Shown here piece after piece: positions 17,542 through 24,873 of a stretch of 51,816 nucleotides of DNA. The notes below the pieces were generated by a model, which saw only the letters and a list, made by a program, of their open reading frames with translations, was not told where the DNA came from and ran no database searches. Source of the stretch: Pullichristensenella excrementipullorum (GTDB lineage: Bacteria; Bacillota; Clostridia; Christensenellales; Aristaeellaceae); contig DVOU01000004.1 in assembly GCA_018713365.1 (NCBI GenBank), positions 1 through 51,816 of the forward strand. The letters are read 5' to 3'. The translations under genes were made by a program, and so were the position numbers. The stretch's first letter is position 1; each line of letters starts with the position of its first letter.

Positions 17542-17642
17542 AACTTGGGTTCTCCCTTTCTGAGCTTATTGGGCTGCTTATCGGCCAGCCGGACCATTGT
17601 CTGCGCGCAGAGGCGCTGGGGGAGAGGCTCTGCCTCGGGGCT

Positions 17643-17951
17643 TTAGGCCTCGGTCTCAGCCATGCCCTCGAAGAACTCGATGCCCTTGGAATCCTTCTTC
17701 AGGGTGACGATGGCCTTTTTGCGCTCCGGGCGGCGGCCCTGCGTGCGGCCCTGGCGCTTGACCTTGCCCTTGACGTGCATGGTGTTGACGCTTGCGACCT
17801 TCACGCCTTCGAACGCCTGCTCGACGGCCATTTTGATCTCGGTCTTGCCGGCGTCCACGGCCACTTCAAAGGTGTACTTCTTCTCGGCCATGGCGTCGTA
17901 GGACTTTTCGGTAAGCACCGGGCGGAGGATGATGTCATAGGGGCTCTTCAT
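17643..17951 (-). CDS. rplW: 50S ribosomal protein L23
   Basis: A 102-residue protein at the tunnel exit that docks trigger factor and SRP: SPYDIILRPVLTEKSYDAM, then KYTFEVAVDAGKTEIKMAVE and the KGKVKRQGRTQGRRPERKKA basic loop. It starts directly after the rplD stop codon. Confidence 0.98.
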   Translation of the reverse strand: MKSPYDIILRPVLTEKSYDAMAEKKYTFEVAVDAGKTEIKMAVEQAFEGVKVASVNTMHVKGKVKRQGRTQGRRPERKKAIVTLKKDSKGIEFFEGMAETEA

Positions 17952-18593
17952 TTATTCCGCCTCCTCTTGCATGCTGTAAATGGACTCGACCTTCTTCACG
18001 GCGTCCTGGGAGATGATGAACTTGTCGCAGTTCAGAATGTCCAGAACGTTGAGGCAGCCGACGTGGGCGACCTTGACGCCGGGGATGTTGCCGGCGGCGC
18101 GCACCACGGCCTGGTCGGCGTTCTCGGTGACGATCAGGGCCTTCTTTTCAGAGCCGAGGGCCTTGAGCATCTGCGCGACCAATTTGGTCTTGGGCTGGGC
18201 AAGCTCGATCTTGTCAAGCACGATCATCTCATCGCCCGTGACCTTGCAGGAGAGCGCGCTCTTCATCGCCAGACGGCGGATGGCCTTGGGCACATTGATG
18301 CGGTAGGAACGGGGCTTGGGGGCGAAGACCACGCCGCCGTGGGTGAACTGGGGGGCGCGGCGGCCATGATGACGCGCGTTGCCGGTGCCCTTCTGGCGGT
18401 AGATCTTGCGGCCGCCGCCGCGCACTTCCGTGCGGGTGCGGGCGGACTGGGTGCCCTGGCGCTGCGCGTTCAAAATGGCGCGCACCACGGTGTGCATGGC
18501 GCTCACATGCGCCTCGACGCCGAAGACGTCGTCCGCGAGGGCGATCTCGCCGACGGCGGCGCCCTGCATATTCAAAACTTTCACGTTAGGCAT
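17952..18593 (-). CDS. rplD: 50S ribosomal protein L4
   Basis: A 213-residue tunnel protein; in E. coli L4 also represses the S10 operon. Seen: the Arg/Gly-rich loop (TRTEVRGGGRKIYRQKGTGN, ARHHGRRAPQFTHGG) and the globular fold with QAVVRAAGNIPGVKV. The frame stays open upstream to 18944 inside rplC; the ATG at 18593 with TAAGGAGGA upstream and the family start MPNVKVLN set the start. Confidence 0.98.
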   Translation of the reverse strand: MPNVKVLNMQGAAVGEIALADDVFGVEAHVSAMHTVVRAILNAQRQGTQSARTRTEVRGGGRKIYRQKGTGNARHHGRRAPQFTHGGVVFAPKPRSYRINVPKAIRRLAMKSALSCKVTGDEMIVLDKIELAQPKTKLVAQMLKALGSEKKALIVTENADQAVVRAAGNIPGVKVAHVGCLNVLDILNCDKFIISQDAVKKVESIYSMQEEAE

Positions 18594-18607
18594 CGTAGTT
18601 GTCCTCC

Positions 18608-19249
18608 TTAACCCTTGACCGCATTGCGGATCGTAACCAGGCTCTCGTTGGCGCCGGGGATCGCGCCCTTGATCATGAGCAGGTTGCGCTCGGCGTCCAC
18701 CTTGACGATCTCGAGGTTCTGCACGGTCACGCGCTCGCAGCCGTACTGGCCGGGCATGTGCTTGTTCTTGAACACGCGGGACGGATCGGAGTTCGCGCCC
18801 ATGGAGCCGACGCCGCGGTGATACTTGGAGCCGTGGGCCATGGGGCCGGTGTGCTGGTTCCAGCGCTGGATGACGCCGGAATAGCCGTGGCCCTTGGAGA
18901 TGCCGATGGCGTCCACTTTGTCGCCTTCGGCAAAGACGTCGCACTTGATGACGTCGCCCACTTTATAGGAAGAAATGTCCTCAAAGCGGAACTCGCGCAG
19001 ATAGCGGGTGGGAGCGACCTCCGCCTTCTTGAAATGACCGAGCTCGGGCTTGTTGAGCAGCTTCTTCGCCCTCTGCTCCGAGAGCTCGCCGAAGCCGACC
19101 TGGATCGCTTCATAGCCGTCGGTCTTCGCGGTCTTGACCTGCGTGACGACGCAGGGGCCCGCTTCGACGACCGTGACCGGCACCAGACGACCGTCCGCGA
19201 GGAAGATCTGGGTCATGCCGATCTTTTTGCCGAGAATTGCCTTCTTCAT
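18608..19249 (-). CDS. rplC: 50S ribosomal protein L3
   Basis: A 213-residue protein close to the peptidyl transferase centre: MKKAILGKKIGMTQIFLADG at the start, then SKGHGYSGVIQRWNQHTGPM and GSMGANSDPSRVFKNKHMPG loops reaching into the rRNA. Standard length and order (rpsJ-rplC-rplD). Confidence 0.99.
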   Translation of the reverse strand: MKKAILGKKIGMTQIFLADGRLVPVTVVEAGPCVVTQVKTAKTDGYEAIQVGFGELSEQRAKKLLNKPELGHFKKAEVAPTRYLREFRFEDISSYKVGDVIKCDVFAEGDKVDAIGISKGHGYSGVIQRWNQHTGPMAHGSKYHRGVGSMGANSDPSRVFKNKHMPGQYGCERVTVQNLEIVKVDAERNLLMIKGAIPGANESLVTIRNAVKG

Positions 19250-19286
19250 TGTTGCACCTCTTTCTTGGTTGGGAAAAGCCAGTATC

Positions 19287-19595
19287 TCACAGCTTGATCT
19301 CGATCTCGACGCCGGCCGGCAGGTCGAGCTTGGTCAGGGCGTCGACGGTGCGCGGCGTGGGCTGCAGGATGTCGATGAGGCGCTTGTGCGTCCTCATTTC
19401 AAACTGCTCGCGCGAGTCCTTGTGCTTGTGCGGCGAACGCAGGATCGTCACGATCTCCTTCTCCGTGGGGAGGGGGATGGGGCCGGACACGCGGCTGCCG
19501 TTGCGCTTGGCGGTCTCCACGATGCGCGCGGCAGACTGGTCGATGATGGAGTGCTCATAGGCTTTGAGCTTGATACGGATCTTCTGGCTTGCCAT
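19287..19595 (-). CDS. rpsJ: 30S ribosomal protein S10
   Basis: The first gene of the operon. Its 102 residues (MASQKIRIKLKAYEHSIIDQ, GPIPLPTEKEIVTILRSPHK) form the head protein that is also the transcription antitermination factor NusE. The frame is open upstream to 19826, but the family start and AGGAGGT before the ATG at 19595 fix the start. Unlike in many Firmicutes, no rpsL, rpsG, fusA or tuf lies upstream within the window. Confidence 0.99.
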   Translation of the reverse strand: MASQKIRIKLKAYEHSIIDQSAARIVETAKRNGSRVSGPIPLPTEKEIVTILRSPHKHKDSREQFEMRTHKRLIDILQPTPRTVDALTKLDLPAGVEIEIKL

Positions 19596-19618
19596 AGTTG
19601 ACCTCCTGTCGAACTCAT

Positions 19619-19678
19619 GCACACGCATCCGGGCGTGTGCGTTTCTTTTTTTCCGCCGGCTCCCGCCCTGGAGCCGGC
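19619..19678 (-). promoter_or_regulatory. Leader hairpins upstream of rpsJ
   Basis: In the roughly 235-nt leader, GCCGGCTCC..GGAGCCGGC (19655-19678) and GCACACGC..GCGTGTGC (19619-19640) can form, separated by an A-rich run on the minus strand. Such leaders often mediate ribosomal-protein feedback, but no known motif was matched. On the plus strand the second hairpin is followed by GTTTCTTTTTTT and would stop antisense transcription. Confidence 0.45.
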
Positions 19679-19834
19679 GCGCCCGACGGACGACGCTCGC
19701 CCGATCTTCGGACTGGTCTGCGGAAATTCCCGGCGGCGACTGGCGATCTCCGCCGCAACCTCCCGCTTCATCCCTTGCCTGCCGGGGCTTCGCACGCGCT
19801 TTTGCGCATACCTCGCCCACACGCAAGCCTATTT

Positions 19835-19863
19835 ATTATACACCATCGCGGCCCGCAATGCAA
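19835..19863 (-). promoter_or_regulatory. Promoter of the S10-spc-alpha operon
   Basis: Minus-strand TTGCAT, 17 bp, then TATAAT preceded by TG, about 240 bp before rpsJ. It is the only good -35/-10 pair in the region facing the operon. Confidence 0.7.
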
Positions 19864-20287
19864 CGAAAAAGCCGCTCCGGGCGTGATTTTTCTGTTAAAA
19901 CTTGTATTTTGCGCGGCAGAAGCGCGGCGGAAGGGCAAAAAGCGTTCGCGCGGCGGCGGGCTCGCGCAGGGCGAAAATGCCCGCGTCCATGGAGAGGTCT
20001 TTTGCGCGGAGGGCGGCAAAAAGCGCTCATACAGCGGAAAGCGCAGAGCGTTGAGCGGCCCTTGTCCATGGGAGATGCCTTGGAGCCGCGGGTCCGGAAT
20101 GCAAAAATACCCCCGTGGCAAAAGGACGCAAAAAGCGCCCCCACAGTGGAAGGCGCGCGCCGAAGCTCATCCCATTCCCCGATCGCGGATATACATCTTC
20201 GGCGTATTTTAATTATACATCATCACTTCATGTTTTGCAACCTCTTTCTTCCGTATGATACATAAGAGAAGAAAGCGGGTGTTTGCG
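19864..20287. other. Intergenic stretch between operon promoter and xre gene
   Basis: No protein-like frame is present. It contains GC-rich imperfect inverted segments (AAAAAGCGCTC, AAAAAGCGCCC) and an AT-rich patch at 20208-20280 (TTTTAATTATAC; TATGAT) that may hold promoters for the divergent genes, but no convincing -35/-10 pair was found. Confidence 0.4.
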
Positions 20288-20620
20288 ATGACCTATTCCT
20301 ACGACCGCGCCCGCACCGGGCGGCGCATACAGGCGCGGCGCATGGCGCTGGAGCTTACGCAGGAGCAGCTGGCCGAGCGCATGGACTGCTCCCTGCGCTT
20401 CGTGGCTGACGTGGAGCGCGGGGCGGTGGGCATGTCCATCGACTCGCTGGTGCGCGCCTGCGCGGCGCTGCACACCTCGCCGGACGCGCTGCTGCGCGAT
20501 GCCGGAACGAACGAGGCTGAAAGCGGCGAAGCGGCGCTGATGGAGGCGCTCTCAAACCTGCCCGCGCGGCGGCGGGAGACGGCGCTGGACATACTGCGCG
20601 CCTATCTGCGCGGCGAATAA
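20288..20620 (+). CDS. Xre-family helix-turn-helix regulator
   Basis: The 110-residue protein has an HTH_3 domain at about 8-65 (RRIQARRMALELTQEQLAER, SLRFVADVERGAVGMSIDSL). A short helical C-terminal part follows (ALMEALSNLPARRRETALDI). Such proteins bind operator DNA as dimers. The start at 20288 is chosen because the earlier ATG (20255) lacks any RBS; the RBS at 20288 is also weak. It stands alone between the ribosomal operon and the sortase gene and is followed by its own terminator. Its targets are unknown; the convergent sortase-substrate pair is one possibility. Confidence 0.85.
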   Translation: MTYSYDRARTGRRIQARRMALELTQEQLAERMDCSLRFVADVERGAVGMSIDSLVRACAALHTSPDALLRDAGTNEAESGEAALMEALSNLPARRRETALDILRAYLRGE

Positions 20621-20627
20621 TTGCGAA

Positions 20628-20658
20628 AAGCGCCCCCGGATGGCCCGGAGGCGTTTTT
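20628..20658 (+). terminator. Terminator of the xre gene
   Basis: CGCCCCCGG-ATGG-CCCGGAGGCG followed by TTTTTT, ten bases after the stop. The same 36 bases (20631-20666) recur at 20797-20832. Confidence 0.85.
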
Positions 20659-20792
20659 TCGCGCGCCGGCAAAGCCCGCAGGCGCATAAACCGCCCTGAC
20701 AAAGTAAAGATCAGAAGCAATCTCGCTTGCGGCATCCGCCGGCTCGCGGGCTTTTCGCCGCTGTGGCCGTCTGCCCGCTTTGTCCGCATATC

Positions 20793-20832
20793 AAAACGCC
20801 CCCGGATGGCCCGGAGGCGTTTTTTCGCGCGC
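20793..20832 (-). terminator. Duplicate terminator, downstream of the sortase gene
   Basis: An exact 36-base copy of the sequence at 20631-20666. Read on the minus strand, AACGCCTCCGGGCCATCCGG GGGCG ends in TTTTG, five bases after the sortase stop, so it can serve both strands. The two copies are about 166 bp apart. Confidence 0.75.
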
Positions 20833-20836
20833 TTTT

Positions 20837-21637
20837 CTACTTCTCCACCGCCTGCATGACCAGCGCGGCCATCTCCTCGGCGGTCTCGCCCTCGCGCAGG
20901 GAGCGCGACATGACGATGAGGCGGCCGTTGTCGTCATCGTAGCTGCAGGTGACCAGAGAGAGGATGTGGTCGCCGCGCTCGACGTCCACGGGGATGTCGA
21001 AGATGGAGCGGTCCTTGGCCTCAAAGGCGAAGTTCAAAAAATCCTCGTCGCTCTCAAAGTTGAACACGCGCATGTCCACATAGTGCTGATCGCCGGGGGT
21101 GGCGGACATGTCGAATACGGCGAAGGGCACATAGAGGTCGTTTTCATAGAGCGTATTGAAGGTGATGATGGAGTTCTCCTGCAAAAACTCCAGGTCTCGG
21201 AAATTGCCGAGATCGCCGAACACGGAGCCGTCGCGCATATTGTGGCCGTGGACGAGGATGTGTTCGTCCAGCGGCCAGATGCTGTTGCCCTCGTCCAGAA
21301 AGGCGGTGCCCTCCGGGGTGTCCTCGCCGAAGAAGTTGTGGGTGAGGTAGTATTCGTTGTCGCGCTGGACGACGGCGAACTCGATGTTGTCCGCGGCGTC
21401 GAGGTAGGCGACGGTCTCCGGGTTGGCATCAAGCAGCTGCGAAAAGGCGGCCTGCGGCTCGGGCAGGGCCTCCTCGGCGCTGGCGGCGGGGTCGTAGAGC
21501 TGGCGCATGGCCTCGTTGGCCGCCTCGCCCTGTTTGCGCACGCCGTACTGCCAGCACAGCAGCGTCACGCAGGCGAAGGCGACGAGCAGGCATACCACCC
21601 GCAGAATGAAGTTGACGGCGCGCTTTCGCTGAGTCAT
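20837..21637 (-). CDS. Class B sortase
   Basis: A membrane-bound transpeptidase that cleaves a sorting signal and links the protein to the cell wall. The 266 residues include an N-terminal membrane segment at about 9-30 and the catalytic triad His132 (VHGHNM), Cys231 (SLVTCSY) and probably Arg239 (NGRLIV), all in SrtB-type contexts. The ATG at 21637 has GGAGG upstream; the longer frame to 21748 has none. It lies directly downstream of a gene encoding an MPKTG-ending protein, its likely substrate. Clostridial SrtB enzymes are known to accept PxTG-type signals. The gene symbol is left open because housekeeping or dedicated status cannot be judged. Confidence 0.92.
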   Translation of the reverse strand: MTQRKRAVNFILRVVCLLVAFACVTLLCWQYGVRKQGEAANEAMRQLYDPAASAEEALPEPQAAFSQLLDANPETVAYLDAADNIEFAVVQRDNEYYLTHNFFGEDTPEGTAFLDEGNSIWPLDEHILVHGHNMRDGSVFGDLGNFRDLEFLQENSIITFNTLYENDLYVPFAVFDMSATPGDQHYVDMRVFNFESDEDFLNFAFEAKDRSIFDIPVDVERGDHILSLVTCSYDDDNGRLIVMSRSLREGETAEEMAALVMQAVEK

Positions 21638-21758
21638 GACGTTTCCTCCGTGGCCGGGCGCGGCCCTTCCCGGCATGGTCCTGCGCGCGCGGGCCGCCCG
21701 CGCGGTATGTTCGCGGCCGCCCCCTTGCCTTGCGGGGGCGGCCATCATGGATCGGCGT
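21638..21758 (-). other. Spacer between sortase and its putative substrate
   Basis: A perfect GC hairpin (GCCGCCCCC..GGGGGCGGC, 21716-21742) without a T-run lies between the two genes. It could stabilise or process a joint transcript rather than terminate it. Confidence 0.4.
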
Positions 21759-23222
21759 TTATCCGCGCACAGATTTGCGCTTGAGGACGGCGTAACCCGT
21801 CAGCGACAGCGCCAGCGCGGCAACGAGCCACGCGGTGGGCACGGTGAACACGCCCGTCTTGGGCATGTCGCCCTTGTACTGCACTTCGCGGGTCTGCGTC
21901 GCGCCGCAGACCTGACAGGTGCGCTCCTGCTCGCCGTTCTGTTCCTCGGTGGCCTGACGCAGCGTCACCCACTCGCCCCAGTCATGCCCCTCGGCGGGGA
22001 TGGCCTCGTCCAGATGCTTGCCGCAGACTAAGCAAGTGTAGGTCTTCACGCCGTCCACGGTGCAGGTCGGCTCCTTGGTGACCTTGCCCGCGTCGGGCTT
22101 GTGGCCGGTGGCAGGGAGGACCTCGGTCTTGGTGTCGTCGCAGACCGTGCAGGTGAACGTCTTCACGCCCTCGGTCTCGCAGGTGGGCGCGGTGGTCTCA
22201 ACGCCCGCGTCCCATGCGTGGCCCGGGGCGGGGATGGCCACTTCCTGCGTCGCGTTGCACAGCTTGCAGGTGTAGACGACCTTGCCGTCCACGGTGCAGG
22301 TGGCCGGCGTCTCCACGCCATTATCGAAGGCATGGGCGACGGGGTCGATGGGGATGGCCTGTTCCACGGTCTGACCGCAGACGTCGCAGACGCCTTTCTC
22401 CTTGCCCTCGGCGGAGCAGGTGGCCTTTTCGACCAGCTCCCACGTGGTCACGGTGTGGCCGGTGGCGGGGATGGTCTCGCCGCCCTCGGTCGCCTCGCAG
22501 CGGGAGCATTTCATCACGGCGGTGGTGCCGTCGGCGGTGCAGGTGGCGGGCACTTCCGGCGTCACTTCCACGCTGAAATCGTGGTCGAGCGCGGGGATGG
22601 TCTCGCCGCCCTGCCGCTCGGTGCAGCGGGAGCATTGCATCACGGCGGTGGCGCCCTCCGTCGTGCAGGTGGCGGGCGCTTCCGCTTCCAGCACGACGCT
22701 GAAATCGTGGTCCAGCGCGGGGATCTCCCCGGTCTTGGTCTCGCTGCAGACGGTGCATGTAAAGGTCTTCACGCCGGCAGTCGTGCAGGTGGGCGCGGTG
22801 GTTTCAACGCCCGCATCCCAGCTGTGGCCGGTGGCGGGGATGGATTCGGTCTTCGTCTTGTCGTTGCACATGATGCAGGTGTAGGTCTTCACGCCCTCGG
22901 TCTCGCAGGTGGGCGCGGTGGTCACCTCGCCCTCGTCCCAGACGTGTACGTTGTTGGCGGGGATGACCTCGTTGTAGACCATGCCGCAGGCGGTGCAGAG
23001 GCCCTTGCGCAGGCCGACCATGCAGCTGGGTTCCACAGAGATGACCCATGCGTCATCGGCGATCTGATGCTCGCCGGTCGCGCTCTTGCCGCAGTGCGCC
23101 TCCGACGTCTCGTTCGTCGGGTCGCCGGGGAGCGTTCCTTCCGTCCCTTCGGCCAGCGCCGGCAGGGCCAGCAGCAGGGCCGCCAAAAGCGCCAGCGCGC
23201 ATATCCAGCGCATATGTTTCAT
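21759..23222 (-). CDS. Sortase-anchored Cys-rich repeat surface protein
   Basis: The 487-residue protein has a signal peptide (1 to about 24, ending ALA-EG). Eight to ten repeats of about 40 residues follow: APTC-x(3-4)-G-x(5)-C-x2-C...IPA.GH, many beginning VETTAPTC. The C-terminus has MPKTG (453-457), a hydrophobic stretch and KRKSVRG, a complete cell-wall sorting signal. The four-Cys-plus-His pattern suggests metal-stabilised or disulfide modules, but function is unknown. The start at 23222 has AAGGAGG upstream; the longer frame to 23648 runs across the promoter and is rejected. It shares repeat style with 1151-3373. Confidence 0.88.
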   Translation of the reverse strand: MKHMRWICALALLAALLLALPALAEGTEGTLPGDPTNETSEAHCGKSATGEHQIADDAWVISVEPSCMVGLRKGLCTACGMVYNEVIPANNVHVWDEGEVTTAPTCETEGVKTYTCIMCNDKTKTESIPATGHSWDAGVETTAPTCTTAGVKTFTCTVCSETKTGEIPALDHDFSVVLEAEAPATCTTEGATAVMQCSRCTERQGGETIPALDHDFSVEVTPEVPATCTADGTTAVMKCSRCEATEGGETIPATGHTVTTWELVEKATCSAEGKEKGVCDVCGQTVEQAIPIDPVAHAFDNGVETPATCTVDGKVVYTCKLCNATQEVAIPAPGHAWDAGVETTAPTCETEGVKTFTCTVCDDTKTEVLPATGHKPDAGKVTKEPTCTVDGVKTYTCLVCGKHLDEAIPAEGHDWGEWVTLRQATEEQNGEQERTCQVCGATQTREVQYKGDMPKTGVFTVPTAWLVAALALSLTGYAVLKRKSVRG

Positions 23223-23281
23223 ATTTATTACCTCCTTCACATTCCCGTCACGTTTTTTGGAACATCGGGCCATACCCGACC

Positions 23282-23305
23282 CCCTGCGCATCCCTCGCGC
23301 AGGGC
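23282..23305 (-). promoter_or_regulatory. Leader hairpin of the surface-protein gene
   Basis: CCCTGCGC-GAGGGAT-GCGCAGGG lies immediately downstream of the -10 box in the untranslated leader. There is no T-run, so it is perhaps an mRNA-stability element. Confidence 0.45.
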
Positions 23306-23306
23306 A

Positions 23307-23335
23307 AGTATAACACCAAAACGCCCGTGTGTCAA
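23307..23335 (-). promoter_or_regulatory. Strong promoter of the sortase substrate operon
   Basis: Minus-strand TTGACA, 17 bp, TATACT: five of six -10 bases and a perfect -35. It is about 85 bp upstream of the start codon. Confidence 0.8.
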
Positions 23336-23357
23336 GCAGTTTCCAGGTATTTCCACG

Positions 23358-23384
23358 AAAAAGCCGCCCTTTCGGACGGCGCTT
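23358..23384 (-). terminator. Terminator after the yjbR-like gene
   Basis: Minus-strand GCCGTCC-GAAA-GGGCGGC followed by TTTTT, about 95 bp beyond the stop codon of 23480-23908. It ends the dnaE-containing operon and lies just upstream of the next promoter. Confidence 0.75.
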
Positions 23385-23479
23385 GAAATGTGACGAAAGT
23401 TTGCGTTCATGACGGAAGCATTGCGAAAACGCGCGGCTTCCAGAGGGCAGAAAACCGCGCGCGGCGGGAAAAACGCCTG

Positions 23480-23908
23480 TCAGGCCTCCCTGTCCGGGCG
23501 CAGGCGTTTGGGCAGTTTGGCCACGGTCAGCGCGTGGGCGCGGCTGCACATATCGCGCAAAAGCGCCTCGGGCAGTTCGCCCTCCGCGTCCGAGGCGGCG
23601 TCGCGGATGCGGGAAGTGACTTCCGCCCAGTCCGCGCCGGGGTCGCACAGGTAAACGCTGTTCCAGCAGTGCTTGGTGCAGTAATATCCGGGAAACACGC
23701 GCCAGAAGGAGGCCCGCTGAAGCTGCGCCTCCACGGGATCGGCCTTGAGGGTGAGCAAAAACTCCTCGCCGCGCTCATTCTGGCAGACGGCGGCGAACAT
23801 GCGCCCGCCGACCTTGTAGCGCGTCCAGCCCCACTCGGCCTTGAAGTCGCTCTCCACGCCGGGCAGGGCGGCGAGGAAGCCGTGCAGCCACAAAAAGCGG
23901 TTGGTCAC
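23480..23908 (-). CDS. MmcQ/YjbR-family protein
   Basis: The 142 residues have the compact CyaY-like alpha/beta fold sequence of the YjbR family: NRFLWLHGFLAALPGVES, then GRMFAAVCQNERGEEFLLT, LKADP, and the PGYYCTKHCWNSVYL core. YjbR proteins are described as putative DNA-binding proteins; their role is not established. The start is a GTG (23908) that overlaps the glycosyltransferase stop as GTGA, with GAGGAG in the end of that gene, so the two are translationally coupled. Confidence 0.85.
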   Translation of the reverse strand: MTNRFLWLHGFLAALPGVESDFKAEWGWTRYKVGGRMFAAVCQNERGEEFLLTLKADPVEAQLQRASFWRVFPGYYCTKHCWNSVYLCDPGADWAEVTSRIRDAASDAEGELPEALLRDMCSRAHALTVAKLPKRLRPDREA

Positions 23909-24852
23909 TTGCGGTACTCCTCGAGGATGAACTTGGGGCGGCGCTTGGTTTCCATATAAATTTTGCCCACGTACTCGCCGATGAGGCCGAGGGCGATGAG
24001 CTGTATGCCGCCCAGCAGCCAGATGGACATGATCGTCGACGCCCAACCGGCGACGCTGTGCCCGGCGATGAGCGTGACGAGGACGTACACCGCCATGGCC
24101 ACGCCCAGCAGCGCGAAGAGGAAGCCCAGCAGGGTCACAAAGCGGATGGGCTTGTTGGAAAAGGAGGTGATACCCTCGATGGCGAAGGCGACCATCTTTT
24201 TCAGCGGATACTTGGATTCGCCCGCCACGCGCTCGCCGCGCTCGTAGCAGACCTCGGCGGTCTTGAAGCCCAAGAGCGGCACCATGCCGCGCAAAAACAT
24301 GTTCACCTCGCCAAACTGCATCAGCGCCTCCACCGCGCGGCGGGAGAGCAGGCGGTAATCGGCGGCGTTGTAGACCATCTCCACGCCGAGCTTGTGCATG
24401 AGCCTGTAAAAGCCCTGCGCCGTGGAGCGCTTGAAGGCGGTATCGCTGCTTCTGTCGTTGCGCACGCCGTAGACCACGTCGCAGCCCTCGCGGTACTTTT
24501 CCAGAAAGCCGTAGATGGCGTTGACATCGTCCTGCAGGTCGGCGTCGATGGTCACCAGCGCGTCGCAGGCGTCGCAGACCATGCGCATGCCGGCCCAGAG
24601 GGCGTTCATGTGGCCGGCGTTGTGGGCCAGCTTCACGCCCTCGAAGCGCTTGTCCTGCTTATTGAGGGAGCAGATGACCTCCCATGTCCTGTCGCGGCTG
24701 CCGTCGTCCACCAGCGTCACGCGGCTGTTTGCGTCGATGAGGCCCTTCTGTGTCAGGTCGTCGAGCAGCTCCGCCATGCGCTTTGCCGTGATGGGCAGGG
24801 CTTCTTCCTCGTTGTAGCAGGGGATGACGATGTAGAGCACCGGGGTCTTCAT
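23905..24852 (-). CDS. GT2 family membrane glycosyltransferase (DPM1/GtrB-like)
   Basis: The 315 residues start with a GT-A domain: IVIPCYNEEEALP, LVDDGSRDRTWE, and a DxD at 103-105 (TIDADLQDD). Two C-terminal membrane segments follow (about 232-255 and 268-292). This is the architecture of enzymes that move a sugar from a nucleotide donor to polyprenyl phosphate (GtrB, ArnC, YkcC-type). The acceptor and sugar cannot be told from sequence. It lies 21 bp after dnaE, possibly a chance pairing within the operon. Confidence 0.9.
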   Translation of the reverse strand: MKTPVLYIVIPCYNEEEALPITAKRMAELLDDLTQKGLIDANSRVTLVDDGSRDRTWEVICSLNKQDKRFEGVKLAHNAGHMNALWAGMRMVCDACDALVTIDADLQDDVNAIYGFLEKYREGCDVVYGVRNDRSSDTAFKRSTAQGFYRLMHKLGVEMVYNAADYRLLSRRAVEALMQFGEVNMFLRGMVPLLGFKTAEVCYERGERVAGESKYPLKKMVAFAIEGITSFSNKPIRFVTLLGFLFALLGVAMAVYVLVTLIAGHSVAGWASTIMSIWLLGGIQLIALGLIGEYVGKIYMETKRRPKFILEEYRK

Positions 24853-24873
24853 GCTTTTTCCTCCTCCGTATGT

